Origin: Halococcus agarilyticus
Lineage (GTDB): Archaea; Halobacteriota; Halobacteria; Halobacteriales; Halococcaceae
Assembly (NCBI RefSeq): GCF_000334895.1
Contig: NZ_BAFM01000011.1
Span: 1-64,000 of the forward strand
Length of the DNA stretch: 64,000 nucleotides
Direction of reading: 5' to 3'
The notes beneath the pieces are model-generated. The model made no database searches and was not told the origin of the DNA. It saw nothing but the letters and a program-made list of their open reading frames with translations. A program made the translations under genes and the position numbers. Shown one piece after another: positions 33,580 through 43,101 of the stretch (the stretch's first letter is position 1; each line of letters starts with the position of its first letter).

Positions 33580-34761
33580 TCACCCGGTCGTCGTCGGCTG
33601 GACGGGGCCCGGCTGTTCGGGTCGCGTGCCGAGCGTGAGCGAGAGGGTCCGCCGCTCGCCGTCCCTGCGGACGGCGACGTCGATCGTGTCGCCAGGCGAG
33701 GCCTGAAGCGCGAGATACGACGAGAGCCCCTGAAGGCTGTCGATCCGCTGGCCGCCGAGAGCCACGATGACGTCGCCGGGCCGGAGCACGCCGTCGGAGG
33801 GACCACCGGCAGGAACGTCGGTGACGAGCACGCCACGGGATCGGTCGAGAGCCCGTTGCTCGGCGACCGGGGGCGTGACCGTCCGCAATCGCACACCCAT
33901 GTAGGCGTGCTCGTACTCACCGTTTGCGATGAGCGACGGCACGACTCGGTCGACGAGCGCGGCCGAGATGGCAAAGGCGAGGTTCTCGCCGCCGCCGGAG
34001 TTGATCACCCCCACGACGTCGCCCGCGAGGTTCACGAGCGGTCCCCCCGAGTTGCCGGGATTGACCGGTGCGCTGGTCTGGATGGCATCGGGGATGGTGT
34101 AACCGCTCGGGGCCGGAATCGATCGATTCACGCCGCTCACGAGTCCCGACGTGAGCGAACCCTCGAAGCGACCGTACGGGTTGCCGATGGCGACCACCTC
34201 GGTCCCGATGGCGGGCTGCTCGTCGACCAGTGAAAGCGGCGTCGCGTAGTCGGGCGGGTTTTCGACCTCGATGACGGCGAGATCCGCCGACGGATCGGTA
34301 CCGACGACCGACCCCGAACGCCACTCGCCCTGCGAAAAGCGGATCTGAGCCTCGGTCGCGTTGCTGACGACGTGGGCGTTCGTGACGACGTAGTTGCCCC
34401 GGAGAACGAATCCCGACCCCTGACCACCCTGGCCCATGCCGCCGGTTACTTGCACGAGAACGACCGAGCCGACCGTCTCGCGGTAGACCCGCGTGTACGG
34501 GCTCGGCGCGTCGCCAGCACTCGCGTTGCCGTCAGCGACGGTCGCGGCCTCTGCGGGGGTCGTCGAGTCCGCGGTGGCGGCGGTCGCCGTGCCGTCGGTC
34601 GTGATTTCGGCGGGTGTCGACCCGTCGGTCGCCGTGGCGGCCGGCGTCGTGTTCGCCGTGGTCCCATCGCCGAGTGCGTCCCCACAGCCGGCGATCCCGG
34701 CGGCGAGCACCGTCCCGAGCACGCCGAGGTACGCCCGGCGCGTCGTCCGCGCGTCATCCAT
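33580..34761 (-). CDS. HtrA/DegP-like serine protease, Tat lipoprotein
   Basis: A 393-residue surface protease. The N-terminus has RR at residues 8-9 and a lipobox IAGC with Cys26, then a Thr/Ala/Asp linker to about residue 90. The trypsin-like domain has H130 in NAHV, D160 in DPSADLAV and S238 in GNSGGPL, a complete catalytic triad. The PDZ domain is at about 300-385 (GVLVTDVPAGGPSDGVLRPG and GDTIDVAVRRDGE). It probably degrades misfolded proteins outside the membrane. I placed the start at ATG 34761; the longer upstream frame includes the divergent promoter. Confidence 0.92.
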   Translation of the reverse strand: MDDARTTRRAYLGVLGTVLAAGIAGCGDALGDGTTANTTPAATATDGSTPAEITTDGTATAATADSTTPAEAATVADGNASAGDAPSPYTRVYRETVGSVVLVQVTGGMGQGGQGSGFVLRGNYVVTNAHVVSNATEAQIRFSQGEWRSGSVVGTDPSADLAVIEVENPPDYATPLSLVDEQPAIGTEVVAIGNPYGRFEGSLTSGLVSGVNRSIPAPSGYTIPDAIQTSAPVNPGNSGGPLVNLAGDVVGVINSGGGENLAFAISAALVDRVVPSLIANGEYEHAYMGVRLRTVTPPVAEQRALDRSRGVLVTDVPAGGPSDGVLRPGDVIVALGGQRIDSLQGLSSYLALQASPGDTIDVAVRRDGERRTLSLTLGTRPEQPGPVQPTTTG

Positions 34762-34893
34762 GTCCGTATGCGGGCTCACGCCCGGAAAAGCACCCCGCTT
34801 GCGAACATCACTCATGGAAACGCGTGCGAGAACGATGCAGTCGAACTCCGTGGACCGGCCCACTTTTGCCCACCCGGGCAGTCCCGTCGCGTA

Positions 34894-36162
34894 ATGGCCG
34901 ATCTCATGCTCGCGCCCGAGGGCGAGACGCCCGACGCCGCGACCGACGGCACGTGGCTCGCGTGTATCGAGTGCGGCGCGGTACACGCCCCGTTCGACGC
35001 ACCGATCTACCGGTGTCCCGACTGTGGCGGGCTCCTCGAGGCGCGCTACGCCGAGTATCCCACCTTCGATACGTTCACCGGGGAGGGTCGCGGTGTCTGG
35101 CGCTACGCCGCGGCACTCCCCTTCGAGAGCGGTGTCTCGCTCCCGGAGGGCGACACGCCGCTTCACCGGGTGTCCCGGCTCGAAGACGATCTCGACGTCC
35201 GGAGTCTCCGGATCAAGCACGAGGGAATGAACCCGACGGGAAGTTTCAAGGATCGTGGAATGACCGTCGGGGTCCGGGTCGCCGCGGAACTGGGCGTCGG
35301 CCGCCTGGCGTGTGCCTCAACCGGCAACACCAGCGCGGCGCTCGCGGCCTACGGCGGTCGCGGCGGAATGCAGACGCTCGTACTTCTCCCCGCCGGGAAG
35401 GTCGCCGCCGGGAAGGTCGCCCAGGCGAGTCTCCACGGCGCACGGATCCTGGAGGTCGACGGCAACTTCGACGCGTGTCTCGACATCGTCGCCGAACTCG
35501 CCGACCGCGGCGAGGCGTACCTCCTCAACTCGCTCAACCCGTTTCGATTGGAGGGCCAGAAGACGATCGGGTTCGAGATCCTCGAACGGTACCAGGCCGA
35601 CTACGGTCGGTATCCCGACCGGATCGTCCTCCCCGTCGGGAACGCGGGCAACACCGCAGCGCTCTACAAGGCCTTCCGCGAACTCGTCGCGAGCGGGGCG
35701 CTCAGAGAGGACGCGGTGCCGAAGCTCACCGGCGTCCAGGCCGCCGGGGCCGCGCCGATGGTCGAGGCGATCGAGGAGGGCAACGAGGACATCGAGCGCT
35801 GGGACTCGGTCGAAACCCGGGCGACGGCGATCCGGATCGGCAACCCCGTAAACGCGCGGAAGGCACTCCCCGGAATCCGCGAGACCGGCGGGACGGCGGT
35901 CGCCGTCGCGGACGAGGCGATCACCGACGCCCAGCGCGCGCTCGCGAGCGAGGGGGTCGGCGTCGAACCCGCCTCCGCGGCGAGCGTCGCTGGCCTCCGG
36001 AAGCTCCGCGAGGCGGGCGTCGTCGACGGAGATGAAGACGTGGTCTGCCTGACGACCGGCCATCTCCTGAAGGACCCCGACGCCGCGGCCGCGGCCGGGA
36101 CGGAGCCCGAACCCGTCCCCGCCGACACCGAGGGCGTGCTCGATCACCTGAACGGCGAGTGA
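34894..36162 (+). CDS. thrC: Threonine synthase
   Basis: A 422-residue PLP enzyme that converts O-phosphohomoserine to threonine. An N-terminal zinc ribbon (CIECGAVHAPF and YRCPDCGG) precedes the catalytic domain, with K119 in NPTGSFKDRG binding PLP, ASTGNTSAALAAYGG and VGNAGNTAALYKAF. I set the start at ATG 34894, with an ACTTTTGC box about 28 nt upstream; the frame continuing upstream overlaps the opposite-strand protease gene. It faces the small membrane gene at 36252. Confidence 0.94.
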   Translation: MADLMLAPEGETPDAATDGTWLACIECGAVHAPFDAPIYRCPDCGGLLEARYAEYPTFDTFTGEGRGVWRYAAALPFESGVSLPEGDTPLHRVSRLEDDLDVRSLRIKHEGMNPTGSFKDRGMTVGVRVAAELGVGRLACASTGNTSAALAAYGGRGGMQTLVLLPAGKVAAGKVAQASLHGARILEVDGNFDACLDIVAELADRGEAYLLNSLNPFRLEGQKTIGFEILERYQADYGRYPDRIVLPVGNAGNTAALYKAFRELVASGALREDAVPKLTGVQAAGAAPMVEAIEEGNEDIERWDSVETRATAIRIGNPVNARKALPGIRETGGTAVAVADEAITDAQRALASEGVGVEPASAASVAGLRKLREAGVVDGDEDVVCLTTGHLLKDPDAAAAAGTEPEPVPADTEGVLDHLNGE

Positions 36163-36251
36163 CCATTCCTGACCCGGGACAGCCGTCGCAGAGCGTGACA
36201 AAGCTATATGGTTTGGGAAAGACATATTGAAACGGACACCAAGCGAAAAGC

Positions 36252-36641
36252 ATGGATCGAGGTCTCGCCGCGATTGCCGTCGGTGGTTCGATGGGGACTA
36301 TTGTCTACACCGTTCTCGTCGCCGAGTGGCTGATTGCAGTTGGTGTCGGAGCGGTCTACGCCGCATCAGCGTACGTCTATCTCCGGTATCCGATCGCGTT
36401 CTCGGGCCGTCTCGATTTCGAAGGGCAGCGCTCCAAACTGGCCAAAGCTATCGGGGTGCTCGGTACTTCGATCGGCGGGAGCGGCTTCGCACTTCAGTTC
36501 GCTGGTAGCGGGACCACGATCGCGTTCGTTCTCTGGATCACCGGAACGATAGCGTTTCTTACAGCCATACAGAAGGCAGTCGAATACGAGGGAATCGAAT
36601 ACTCGTCGACTCGCTCAGCGGACGCAGCAGTAGGGGAGTAG
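36252..36641 (+). CDS. Hypothetical four-helix membrane protein
   Basis: A 129-residue membrane protein with helices near residues 6-25, 28-46, 68-88 and 92-110, and a Glu/Gln-rich tail. The sequence LDFEGQRSKLAKAIGVLGTS between helices 2 and 3 is the only sizeable polar loop. An ATATTG box (36223-36229) is about 25 nt upstream. Codon use and base composition are somewhat less GC-biased than the neighbours, which could reflect recent transfer. It is followed 15 nt later by a 54-residue helical gene. Function unknown. Confidence 0.62.
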   Translation: MDRGLAAIAVGGSMGTIVYTVLVAEWLIAVGVGAVYAASAYVYLRYPIAFSGRLDFEGQRSKLAKAIGVLGTSIGGSGFALQFAGSGTTIAFVLWITGTIAFLTAIQKAVEYEGIEYSSTRSADAAVGE

Positions 36642-36656
36642 CCGGGGTCGAATACG

Positions 36657-36821
36657 ATGACGAGGTCGCCCGAGACGGATTATCGTGACGAGCGAGCGCA
36701 GCTCCGCGAGCAGATCAAAAACGCTGACTCGGAAACCGAGCGGCGCGAAGCGATCCTCCGACTCGCGGAGATCGACCGCGAGATCCACGCCGACACCTAC
36801 GAGAAGCTCGCCCGTGAGTAG
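36657..36821 (+). CDS. Small charged helical protein
   Basis: A 54-residue protein starting MTRSPETDYRDERAQLREQ and ending EIHADTYEKLARE. It is almost all Arg, Glu, Asp and Ala, with a heptad-like pattern suggesting a coiled coil or amphipathic helix. It begins 15 nt after the membrane gene and ends 24 nt before the convergent serA stop codon. Too short to judge by homology; its place and codon pattern favour a real gene. Confidence 0.5.
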   Translation: MTRSPETDYRDERAQLREQIKNADSETERREAILRLAEIDREIHADTYEKLARE

Positions 36822-36845
36822 CGCAGGCGCTCGGATACGGTTCCG

Positions 36846-38432
36846 TTAGTCCGTCCCGTTCAGCGCGATATAGCGCGTCTCGATCACACGGTCATCCGCT
36901 TCCAGTTGCTCCTGAAGCTCCTCCGAAACCGGCTCGTCGAGATTGTACACCGTCATCGCCTCGCCGCCGATGACCCCGCGGGCGTTGAACATCCCCGCGA
37001 TGTTGATGTCCGCGTCGCCGAGCACCGTCCCGATAAAGCCGATCAGGCCCGGTTCGTCCTCGTTGCGCGCGACAAGCATGTGGCCGGCGGGGATCGCGTC
37101 GACCCGGAACCCGTCGATCCGGACGATGCGGGGGTCCTCGCCGGCGAACAGGGTGCCACAGACGCCGATCTCCTCCTCGCCGTTGGTGACCGTGACGGTG
37201 ACGAGGCTCTGGAAGTCCTCCGCCGTGCGGGTCTTCGATTCGACGACCTCGATCCCGCGGTCCTCGGCGATCCGTGGGGCGTTGACCGCGTTGACCTGCC
37301 ATTCGAGCGGTTCGAACACGCCCTCCAGCGCGCTCGCGGTGACGAGATCGACCTCCTCGCTTGCGATGTCGCCCTCGTAGGTCACCTCGATCGTCTCGAT
37401 CCGTCCGTCCAGAAGCTGGGTCGCGATCTTCCCCGCCGTGGAGGCGATGTCGAGGTACGGCCGGACCCGGGGGAACGCGCTCGCGTCCATCGAGGGGGCA
37501 TTGAGCGCGTTCATCACCGGTTTCGAGTCGAACGCGGCGAGCACCTGGTCCGCGATCGAAGTGGCGACGTTCTCCTGGGCGGCGTACGTGCTCGCACCGA
37601 GGTGGGGCGTCACGATCACGTCCTCGACGTCGAGCAGGGGGCTGTCGGGCGAGAGCGGCTCTTCGGCGTAGACGTCGATCGCTGCGCCCGCGAGCGGCCC
37701 GTCCCCCACTGCGGCGGCGAGCGCTGACTCGTCGACGACGCCCCCCCGTGCGCAGTTGACGAGGTAACCGCCGTCGAGCGCCGCGAGCTCGTCCTCGCCG
37801 ATCAGGTTCTCCGTCTCGGGCGTGAGCGGCGTGTGGAGAGTGAGCACGTCGGCGCTCGCGAGACACTCGTCGAGTTCGACGAGCTCCGCCCCCAAATTGG
37901 CGGCGCGCTCCTCGGAGATGTAGGGGTCGTAGGCGACGAGGTTCATCCCGAGGCCGTCGAGTTTCTTCGCGACCTCCTGGCCGACCCGGCCGAAGCCGAC
38001 GATCCCGAGCGTCGCGCCGTTGAGCTCCGTCCCGAGATAGTCGCCCTTGGCCCACTCGCCGGCCTTCAGTCGAGCGTGGGCCTGGGGGATCGATCGCGCG
38101 GCCGCGAACGTCATCGCGACGGTGTGTTCGGCGGCGGCGCGGACGTTGCCCTCGGGAGCGTTGGCGACGATCACGCCGGCCTCGGTCGCGGCGTCGATAT
38201 CGATGTTGTCGACCCCGATCCCCGCCCGGCCGACGATCATCAACTCCTCGGCGGCCGCGAACAGCTCCTCGGTGACGTCGGTGCCCGATCGGACGACGAG
38301 GGCGTTCGCATCGGCGACCGCCGCGTGGAGCGCGTCGCCCTCGATGTCGTAGGCCGTCTCGACGGTGTGGCCGGCCTCGCGGAGCCGATCGAGGCCCGGC
38401 TCCGCGATGGGATCGGTGACGAGTACCTTCAT
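36846..38432 (-). CDS. serA: D-3-phosphoglycerate dehydrogenase
   Basis: A 528-residue enzyme for the first step of serine synthesis. Rossmann motif TLGIVGFGRVGQEVAKKLDG (about residues 139-158), catalytic segments NCARGGVVDESALAAA (Arg), DVYAEEPLSPDSPL (Glu) and TPHLGASTYAAQEN (His), then a long substrate/ASB domain and a C-terminal ACT domain (MLVARNEDEPGLIGFIGTV), which binds serine in feedback control. The start is ATG 38432; a GGTTATC box lies 24-30 nt upstream. It is the same size as other four-domain SerA proteins. Confidence 0.96.
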   Translation of the reverse strand: MKVLVTDPIAEPGLDRLREAGHTVETAYDIEGDALHAAVADANALVVRSGTDVTEELFAAAEELMIVGRAGIGVDNIDIDAATEAGVIVANAPEGNVRAAAEHTVAMTFAAARSIPQAHARLKAGEWAKGDYLGTELNGATLGIVGFGRVGQEVAKKLDGLGMNLVAYDPYISEERAANLGAELVELDECLASADVLTLHTPLTPETENLIGEDELAALDGGYLVNCARGGVVDESALAAAVGDGPLAGAAIDVYAEEPLSPDSPLLDVEDVIVTPHLGASTYAAQENVATSIADQVLAAFDSKPVMNALNAPSMDASAFPRVRPYLDIASTAGKIATQLLDGRIETIEVTYEGDIASEEVDLVTASALEGVFEPLEWQVNAVNAPRIAEDRGIEVVESKTRTAEDFQSLVTVTVTNGEEEIGVCGTLFAGEDPRIVRIDGFRVDAIPAGHMLVARNEDEPGLIGFIGTVLGDADINIAGMFNARGVIGGEAMTVYNLDEPVSEELQEQLEADDRVIETRYIALNGTD

Positions 38433-38510
38433 ATCGGGGCGAACGACGCGGCGGGGATAACCTTTGCTTCCCGGGCACAACTCGCCGGCCGGTGTCGGAG
38501 TCGAACCGGC

Positions 38511-38888
38511 TCAACTACGGTACAGCGAGAACCCGATCCCGAGCGCAATCGTCGCACCGCCGGCGAGCCCGTCGCTCAGCGCGTCGTCCACGCCGAGTCG
38601 GAGCAACAACACGAAGACGACTGTGTAGAAGCCGTATGCGATGACACTACCGACGACGGCCCACGCGAACGCCGTTCCCGTCGGGAGCTGTGTGTCCCAT
38701 TCGCGATAGAGCGTCGGGACGCCGACACCGACGCCCAGCAACGCACCGAACGCGAGGCCCGAGCCGTCGGTCCACGCCTGGGTGACGTAGGCCGCAACGA
38801 CCCCGAGCACCGACGCAGTGAGCGTGACGACCGTCGACGCCGAAACCAGGCCGCTGCCGAGCCGCGACGACGAATCGGTATCCGACAT
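38511..38888 (-). CDS. Hypothetical membrane protein
   Basis: A 125-residue protein with about four membrane helices (VVTLTASVLGVVAAYV, GSGLAFGALLGVGVGVP, FAWAVVGSVIAYGFYTVVFVL and GGATIALGIGFSLY) and a short acidic N-terminus. The first Met fits MSDTDSSSRLGSG. It is upstream of serA with a 78-nt gap, so it may be cotranscribed. I do not recognise a domain. Confidence 0.65.
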   Translation of the reverse strand: MSDTDSSSRLGSGLVSASTVVTLTASVLGVVAAYVTQAWTDGSGLAFGALLGVGVGVPTLYREWDTQLPTGTAFAWAVVGSVIAYGFYTVVFVLLLRLGVDDALSDGLAGGATIALGIGFSLYRS

Positions 38889-39063
38889 GGCGGAAGGGCG
38901 AGCGGTCGTGCTGTAAACCTTCTGGGAACTTCGGCAGAGCAACGGCGATCACAGGTCATTCATCGGGAGATCGTCAGTTCTCGAACCCCTACCGACCCCG
39001 GGAGCGATCGTCCCGGCGATCGTCACCCGAGCGCTTATTCGAGTCCTCGCCCACCATCGATCG

Positions 39064-41115
39064 ATGAGACGACGGCGGTTCCTCGACGCGGCCGCGACGG
39101 CCGGCGTCCTCGGGGTCGCAGGGTGCTCCGGCGAGAGCGGCGAGGCAGGAGCCACGAGCGAGACCTCGGAGACCACCACCGGGAGCGAACGGGGGGCCGA
39201 CGGCGGAACGCGGCGCGGGGGAGCGACGCCTGGCGACGACGGAAGCGAACACACGGATTTCGTCTGGGCCGAGCAGAAGATCTGGCGGGACGAACGAGTG
39301 CGCGAGAACCTCTTCGCGTTCGCCGCGCGCCACGATCTCGCGGTGGTCATCGCGAAGGCGGACGCCGACGCGGGCGACGTCGCCGAACTCGAAGCACCGC
39401 TGGCCGCGGCCGCCCGACACGGCACCGAAGCGTGGCTGAACGTCGGCGTGCTGAAACGCCTCACACCGACCGAGTTCGTGGCGGACGGGGCGAAGCGCCG
39501 CCGACACCTCGACGGGCTCGAAGCCGTCGTGCGGCGCTACCGGGAGTTCTTCCCGTCGGGACGGATCGTGCTCTGGCAGGAGGCCCCCGTCGGCGGTCGG
39601 TGGAACGAGGCCGACACGTGGAACGACCAAGCCGTCGAGAACCTCGAACGCCTCGGCCCCCGGATCTTCGCCGCACAGCAACGGCGGGTCGAGCGCGCCG
39701 CCCCGAACGTCGACACCGGGATCTTCGTCCACTTCCCGTACATCGTGGACGGGAAGCAGCCGAAGACGTTCGAGGGTCTCACGGCGGAGCTGAAATCCAG
39801 GGGCGCGCTCCCCGATTTCACGTTCACCGACTTCTATCGGGGCTGGTACGCGAAGGACGTCGGTCCCGGGCCGGCGAACGCCGCCGTCGAGAGCCTCGTG
39901 ACGAACGCACGCGAACTGACCGACGGCCGGCCGGTCAGCTACCTCGGCGAGGCTCACACCATCAACCCTCAGTACACGCCGAGCCGCCACGCGATGTGGA
40001 TGGATCTCCGGGCGGCGCTCGGGGCCGGTGCGGAGGGCGTGGGCTGGTACGCGCGGACGGCGTACAAGGCGACGAAGCACGGGTTCGATCCGTTCATTCC
40101 GAACACCGGCCCCGCGGCGCGCGACGGGCCGCGCGCGAGCACGCTCACCTTCGCCCGTGACCGCTACCAGTACGCCTACGCCGCACTCCGGGCGAAACGC
40201 GACGATCGTGGAACTGGCGGGAGATCCACCGACGAGGACCGATTCGATCTCTGGCTCGTCGGATCGGGGTTCGACTTCTACGAGCACCGACTCTCGGCGC
40301 GAACGCGCGCGGACGAGTGGACGTTCGTCGGCGACTTCGACGGGTACGTCGACGGCGAGTACCCCTACAGCGACGGGAGCGATCGGGTGTCGATCTTCCG
40401 GGGCCTCTCGCGCGCACGGTTCGCTCCGGGAGGGAACCTCGAACTCGCCGTCGACACCGGTCACGGCAGCGACGACGCACACCTCGACGCCGTGCTGGCG
40501 ATGCCCGCGGACGTGAGCACCTATCTCGCGGAGCCGGCGGCGGCCGAGCTGTACGGCAGCCGCTCGGACGTCCACGAGTTCGGCGTGGGCCACGAACGCG
40601 TGAACGCGCGGCTCGCGGCCGGTGGTTCGCGGCGGATCGACGTGACGCTCGGCGAGCCGGAACGACCGCTCGACGCGCTCGTGTTTCCCGACCACCGCAC
40701 AGAGCGCGGGCGATTGCGCGCGCTCGAAGCGCGCGACGGGTTCGATCCGGACGAGCTGTTCGATCTCTGGGTGACCACCGACAGGAGGCCGAATCGCAGC
40801 GGGGAGAGCGCGAGCGGCATCGAGGGGCTGTCCCTGGTCGGCGACGCGGAACGACCGCTGGACGAGGCGAGCACGGCGGTGTCGACGGCCGAGGGCGGGG
40901 CGGTCTTCTACGGGATCGATCGCGACGATCTCGCCCGTCGTGACGGCTCGGCCGCCGTCGAGGTGGCCGGTGATGGGCGGGAGCTGGTGACCGGTGCGTA
41001 CGCGATGGCCTACGCCGGCACCGTCGCGTTCAGGCCCGCGGCGGAAGCGATGAGACTTCTCGAAGCGGACCGGGCGAGCGCGCGGACGTTCGCCATCGCC
41101 CACGAGGAGGCGTGA
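39064..41115 (+). CDS. Secreted Tat lipoprotein with a glycosidase-like domain
   Basis: A 683-residue protein. The signal begins MRRRRFLDAAATAGVLGVAG with lipidated Cys21, and a Ser/Gly/Glu/Thr linker runs to about residue 65. Residues 65-350 look like a barrel fold with acidic sites WLNVGVLKRLTPTEF, IVLWQEAPVGGRWNE, DFTFTDFYRGWY and SYLGEAHTINPQYTPSRH, the kind of spacing seen in glycoside hydrolase-type proteins. The C-terminal 300 residues are beta-rich (FDLWLVGSGFDFYEHR). No family is recognised with certainty; the enzyme role is inferred. No neighbour explains it; serB starts 67 nt downstream. Confidence 0.55.
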   Translation: MRRRRFLDAAATAGVLGVAGCSGESGEAGATSETSETTTGSERGADGGTRRGGATPGDDGSEHTDFVWAEQKIWRDERVRENLFAFAARHDLAVVIAKADADAGDVAELEAPLAAAARHGTEAWLNVGVLKRLTPTEFVADGAKRRRHLDGLEAVVRRYREFFPSGRIVLWQEAPVGGRWNEADTWNDQAVENLERLGPRIFAAQQRRVERAAPNVDTGIFVHFPYIVDGKQPKTFEGLTAELKSRGALPDFTFTDFYRGWYAKDVGPGPANAAVESLVTNARELTDGRPVSYLGEAHTINPQYTPSRHAMWMDLRAALGAGAEGVGWYARTAYKATKHGFDPFIPNTGPAARDGPRASTLTFARDRYQYAYAALRAKRDDRGTGGRSTDEDRFDLWLVGSGFDFYEHRLSARTRADEWTFVGDFDGYVDGEYPYSDGSDRVSIFRGLSRARFAPGGNLELAVDTGHGSDDAHLDAVLAMPADVSTYLAEPAAAELYGSRSDVHEFGVGHERVNARLAAGGSRRIDVTLGEPERPLDALVFPDHRTERGRLRALEARDGFDPDELFDLWVTTDRRPNRSGESASGIEGLSLVGDAERPLDEASTAVSTAEGGAVFYGIDRDDLARRDGSAAVEVAGDGRELVTGAYAMAYAGTVAFRPAAEAMRLLEADRASARTFAIAHEEA

Positions 41116-41181
41116 TCGCCATGTCGCGAGGCGACCGCGGGATTCGGATAGGTTGAAACGTCGCGCGCCGAAGGCCCAGTC

Positions 41182-41817
41182 ATGAAACTCGTCGCGTTCG
41201 ACTTCGACGGCACGCTCTCGGACTCGGAGATGACGGTCCTGCTCGGCGCACAGTGTGGCGTCGCCGAGGAGATGGAGACCATCACCGAGCGGGCGATGAA
41301 CGACGAGATCGGGTATGCGGAAAGCCTCCGCGAGCGAGTCGGCCTGCTCGACGGGCTCTCGGCGGATGGGGTCGAAACAGCGTTCGAGGACGTCGAACTA
41401 CGGCCGGGAACCGTGGACGTGATCCGCGCGCTGAACGACGCGGGCGTGGTCACGGCGATCGTCACCGGGGGGTTCGGCCGCGGGGTCGAGAGCGCGCTCG
41501 CGCGGAACGATCTCCCGGTCGACACCATCGTCGCCAACCAGCTCGTCTTCGCGGACGGCGACCTCACCGGCGAGGTCGAGGGGCCGCTGATCGAGGGAAC
41601 GAAGGACGACGCGCTCCGGGCGGTCGCCGACAACGCCGGCGTCGCGCTCGACGAGACGGTGGCGGTCGGCGACGGCGCGAACGACCTCCCGATGCTCGAA
41701 GTCGCGGGGCTCGCCGTGGGCTACGAACCGAAACCCGCCGTCGAACCCCACTGTGACGAGGTCGTGGCGTCGATGGCGGAACTACAGGAACTGCTCGAAG
41801 ACCGATCGATCCTCTGA
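41182..41817 (+). CDS. serB: Phosphoserine phosphatase
   Basis: A 211-residue HAD-superfamily phosphatase starting MKLVAFDFDGTLSDSE with catalytic D7 and D9, SIVTGGFGRGVESAL-like TAIVTGGFGRGV (motif II), the Lys of motif III in EGTKDDALRAVAD and the Asp pair in VGDGANDLPMLEVAG. It gives serine from phosphoserine, the last step after SerA. The family normally has a Thr or Ser after DFD as here a Gly, so an alternate substrate cannot be excluded. It is convergent with metX, with a 3-nt gap. Confidence 0.88.
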   Translation: MKLVAFDFDGTLSDSEMTVLLGAQCGVAEEMETITERAMNDEIGYAESLRERVGLLDGLSADGVETAFEDVELRPGTVDVIRALNDAGVVTAIVTGGFGRGVESALARNDLPVDTIVANQLVFADGDLTGEVEGPLIEGTKDDALRAVADNAGVALDETVAVGDGANDLPMLEVAGLAVGYEPKPAVEPHCDEVVASMAELQELLEDRSIL

Positions 41818-41820
41818 GGA

Positions 41821-43101
41821 TCAGTCGCCGAACAGGCTGGCGTGGACGGGCGCGAACTCGGTGTCCCCGTCGGTGCCGGCGCGCGCGTCGGTCACCGCTC
41901 GGCCGGCGACGCCGTCAGCGAGGAAATCCGCGATCGGCGGGCCGACGTTCTCGGGTTCGACGAGGAAGGCGTCGTGGCCGTGATCGGAGTCGATGACGTG
42001 GTGGGCGACGTCAACGCCAGCGGTGCGGAACGCGTCGGCGAGGGCTGTGGCCTGGTCCGTGGTGAAATGCCAATCGCCGGTAAAGGAGAGGCAGAGCGCT
42101 TCGCCGTCGAAGCTCGCGAGCGCGTCTGCGTCGGATTTGTGGCCCGTCGCGAGGTCGTACTCGTCCATCGCGCGCGTGAGATACAGGTAGCTGTTGGCGT
42201 CGAAGCGATCCACGAACGTGTCGGCGTTGTAATCGAGGTAGGACTCGACGTCGCGGTAGGGGAAGAAGCCGGCCGCCGGGTCGGCGGGGAACGTATCGCG
42301 GGCGGCGTCCCGGCCCGCGGCGCGCCGGCCGAACTTGTTCGCCATCGACTCCTTCGAGAGATACATCACGTGGCCGAGCTGGCGCGCGAGCGCGAGACCG
42401 TCGTCGGGTTCGTCGGCCCCGTAGTAGTCGCCACCGTTCCAGTCGGGATCGGTCGTGATCGCCCGCCGGGCGATCCCGTCGATCGCGACGCACTGTGGGT
42501 CGAGCCGGGCGGCGGTCGCCACCGGGATCGCCCGCTCGACCCGATCGGGGTAGCGTTTCACCCATTCGAGGACGTTCATCCCGCCCACGGAGCCGCCGAC
42601 GACGGCGTGGAGCCGGGGAACATCGAGTGCGTCGAGCAGTCGGCGCTGGGCGCGGGTCCAGTCGGTCACGGTGACCGGCGGGAAGTCGGCCCCGTAGGGC
42701 TCGCCGGATGCGGGATCGATCGAGGCCGGTCCCGTCGAGCCGTAACACGAACCGGGGACGTTCACGCAGATCACGAAATACTCGGTCGTGTCGATCGCCT
42801 TGCCAGGTCCCACGATCGCGTCCCACCACGCGCGGGCCTGGCCCGCCGCGTCCCCGCTGCCGGCCGCATCCCCGCTGCCGGCCGCATCCCCGCTGGCGCT
42901 CCCCGATCGTGGGCTCGACTCGCTTTCCCGTGGGCCGCTGGCGACGTGGGCGCTGCCGGTGAGTGCGTGACAGACGAGGACCGCGTTGTCGCCGGTGAAC
43001 TCGCCGTAGGTCTCGTAGGCGAGTTCCAGATCCGAGAGGGATTCGCCGCACTCGAACTCGAACGCGCCGATCGACCGGGTGTCGCGCGTCGCACGGGTCA
43101 T
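41821..43101 (-). CDS. metX: Homoserine O-acetyltransferase
   Basis: A 426-residue alpha/beta hydrolase that acetylates homoserine for methionine synthesis. It has the nucleophile elbow GGSVGGMN with S171, oxyanion region [21 protein letters not shown] and the catalytic Asp and His near [12 protein letters not shown] and [13 protein letters not shown] low-complexity insert at residues 60-88 ([17 protein letters not shown]) comes from an 18-nt tandem repeat. It overlaps metY by 4 nt (ATGA), with metY read first. Some family members use succinyl-CoA; acetyl is inferred from the metY partner. Confidence 0.93.
   Translation of the reverse strand: MTRATRDTRSIGAFEFECGESLSDLELAYETYGEFTGDNAVLVCHALTGSAHVASGPRESESSPRSGSASGDAAGSGDAAGSGDAAGQARAWWDAIVGPGKAIDTTEYFVICVNVPGSCYGSTGPASIDPASGEPYGADFPPVTVTDWTRAQRRLLDALDVPRLHAVVGGSVGGMNVLEWVKRYPDRVERAIPVATAARLDPQCVAIDGIARRAITTDPDWNGGDYYGADEPDDGLALARQLGHVMYLSKESMANKFGRRAAGRDAARDTFPADPAAGFFPYRDVESYLDYNADTFVDRFDANSYLYLTRAMDEYDLATGHKSDADALASFDGEALCLSFTGDWHFTTDQATALADAFRTAGVDVAHHVIDSDHGHDAFLVEPENVGPPIADFLADGVAGRAVTDARAGTDGDTEFAPVHASLFGD
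42843..42898. repeat. metX: 18-nt tandem repeat, three copies, inside metX
   Basis: Three near-identical 18-nt units (CCGCTGCCGGCCGCATCC and variants) encode Gly-Asp-Ala-Ala-Gly-Ser three times in the acidic loop of metX before the conserved [13 protein letters not shown]. Being a multiple of three it keeps the frame and can vary in copy number between strains. Flanks are unrelated. Confidence 0.8.

Noticed and set aside
34814-34894. 26-codon frame ending TAATG at the thrC start as a possible thrC leader peptide
   Set aside because: It has only three Thr residues, and a TATA-like box (ACTTTTGC) lies within it about 28 nt before thrC, so thrC is probably leaderless and this frame would not be in the mRNA.
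38470-38520. Possible tRNA-like T-arm near GTCGGAGTCGAACCGGC
   Set aside because: There are no matching acceptor, D or anticodon arms around it; the sequence is the gap between serA and the membrane gene.
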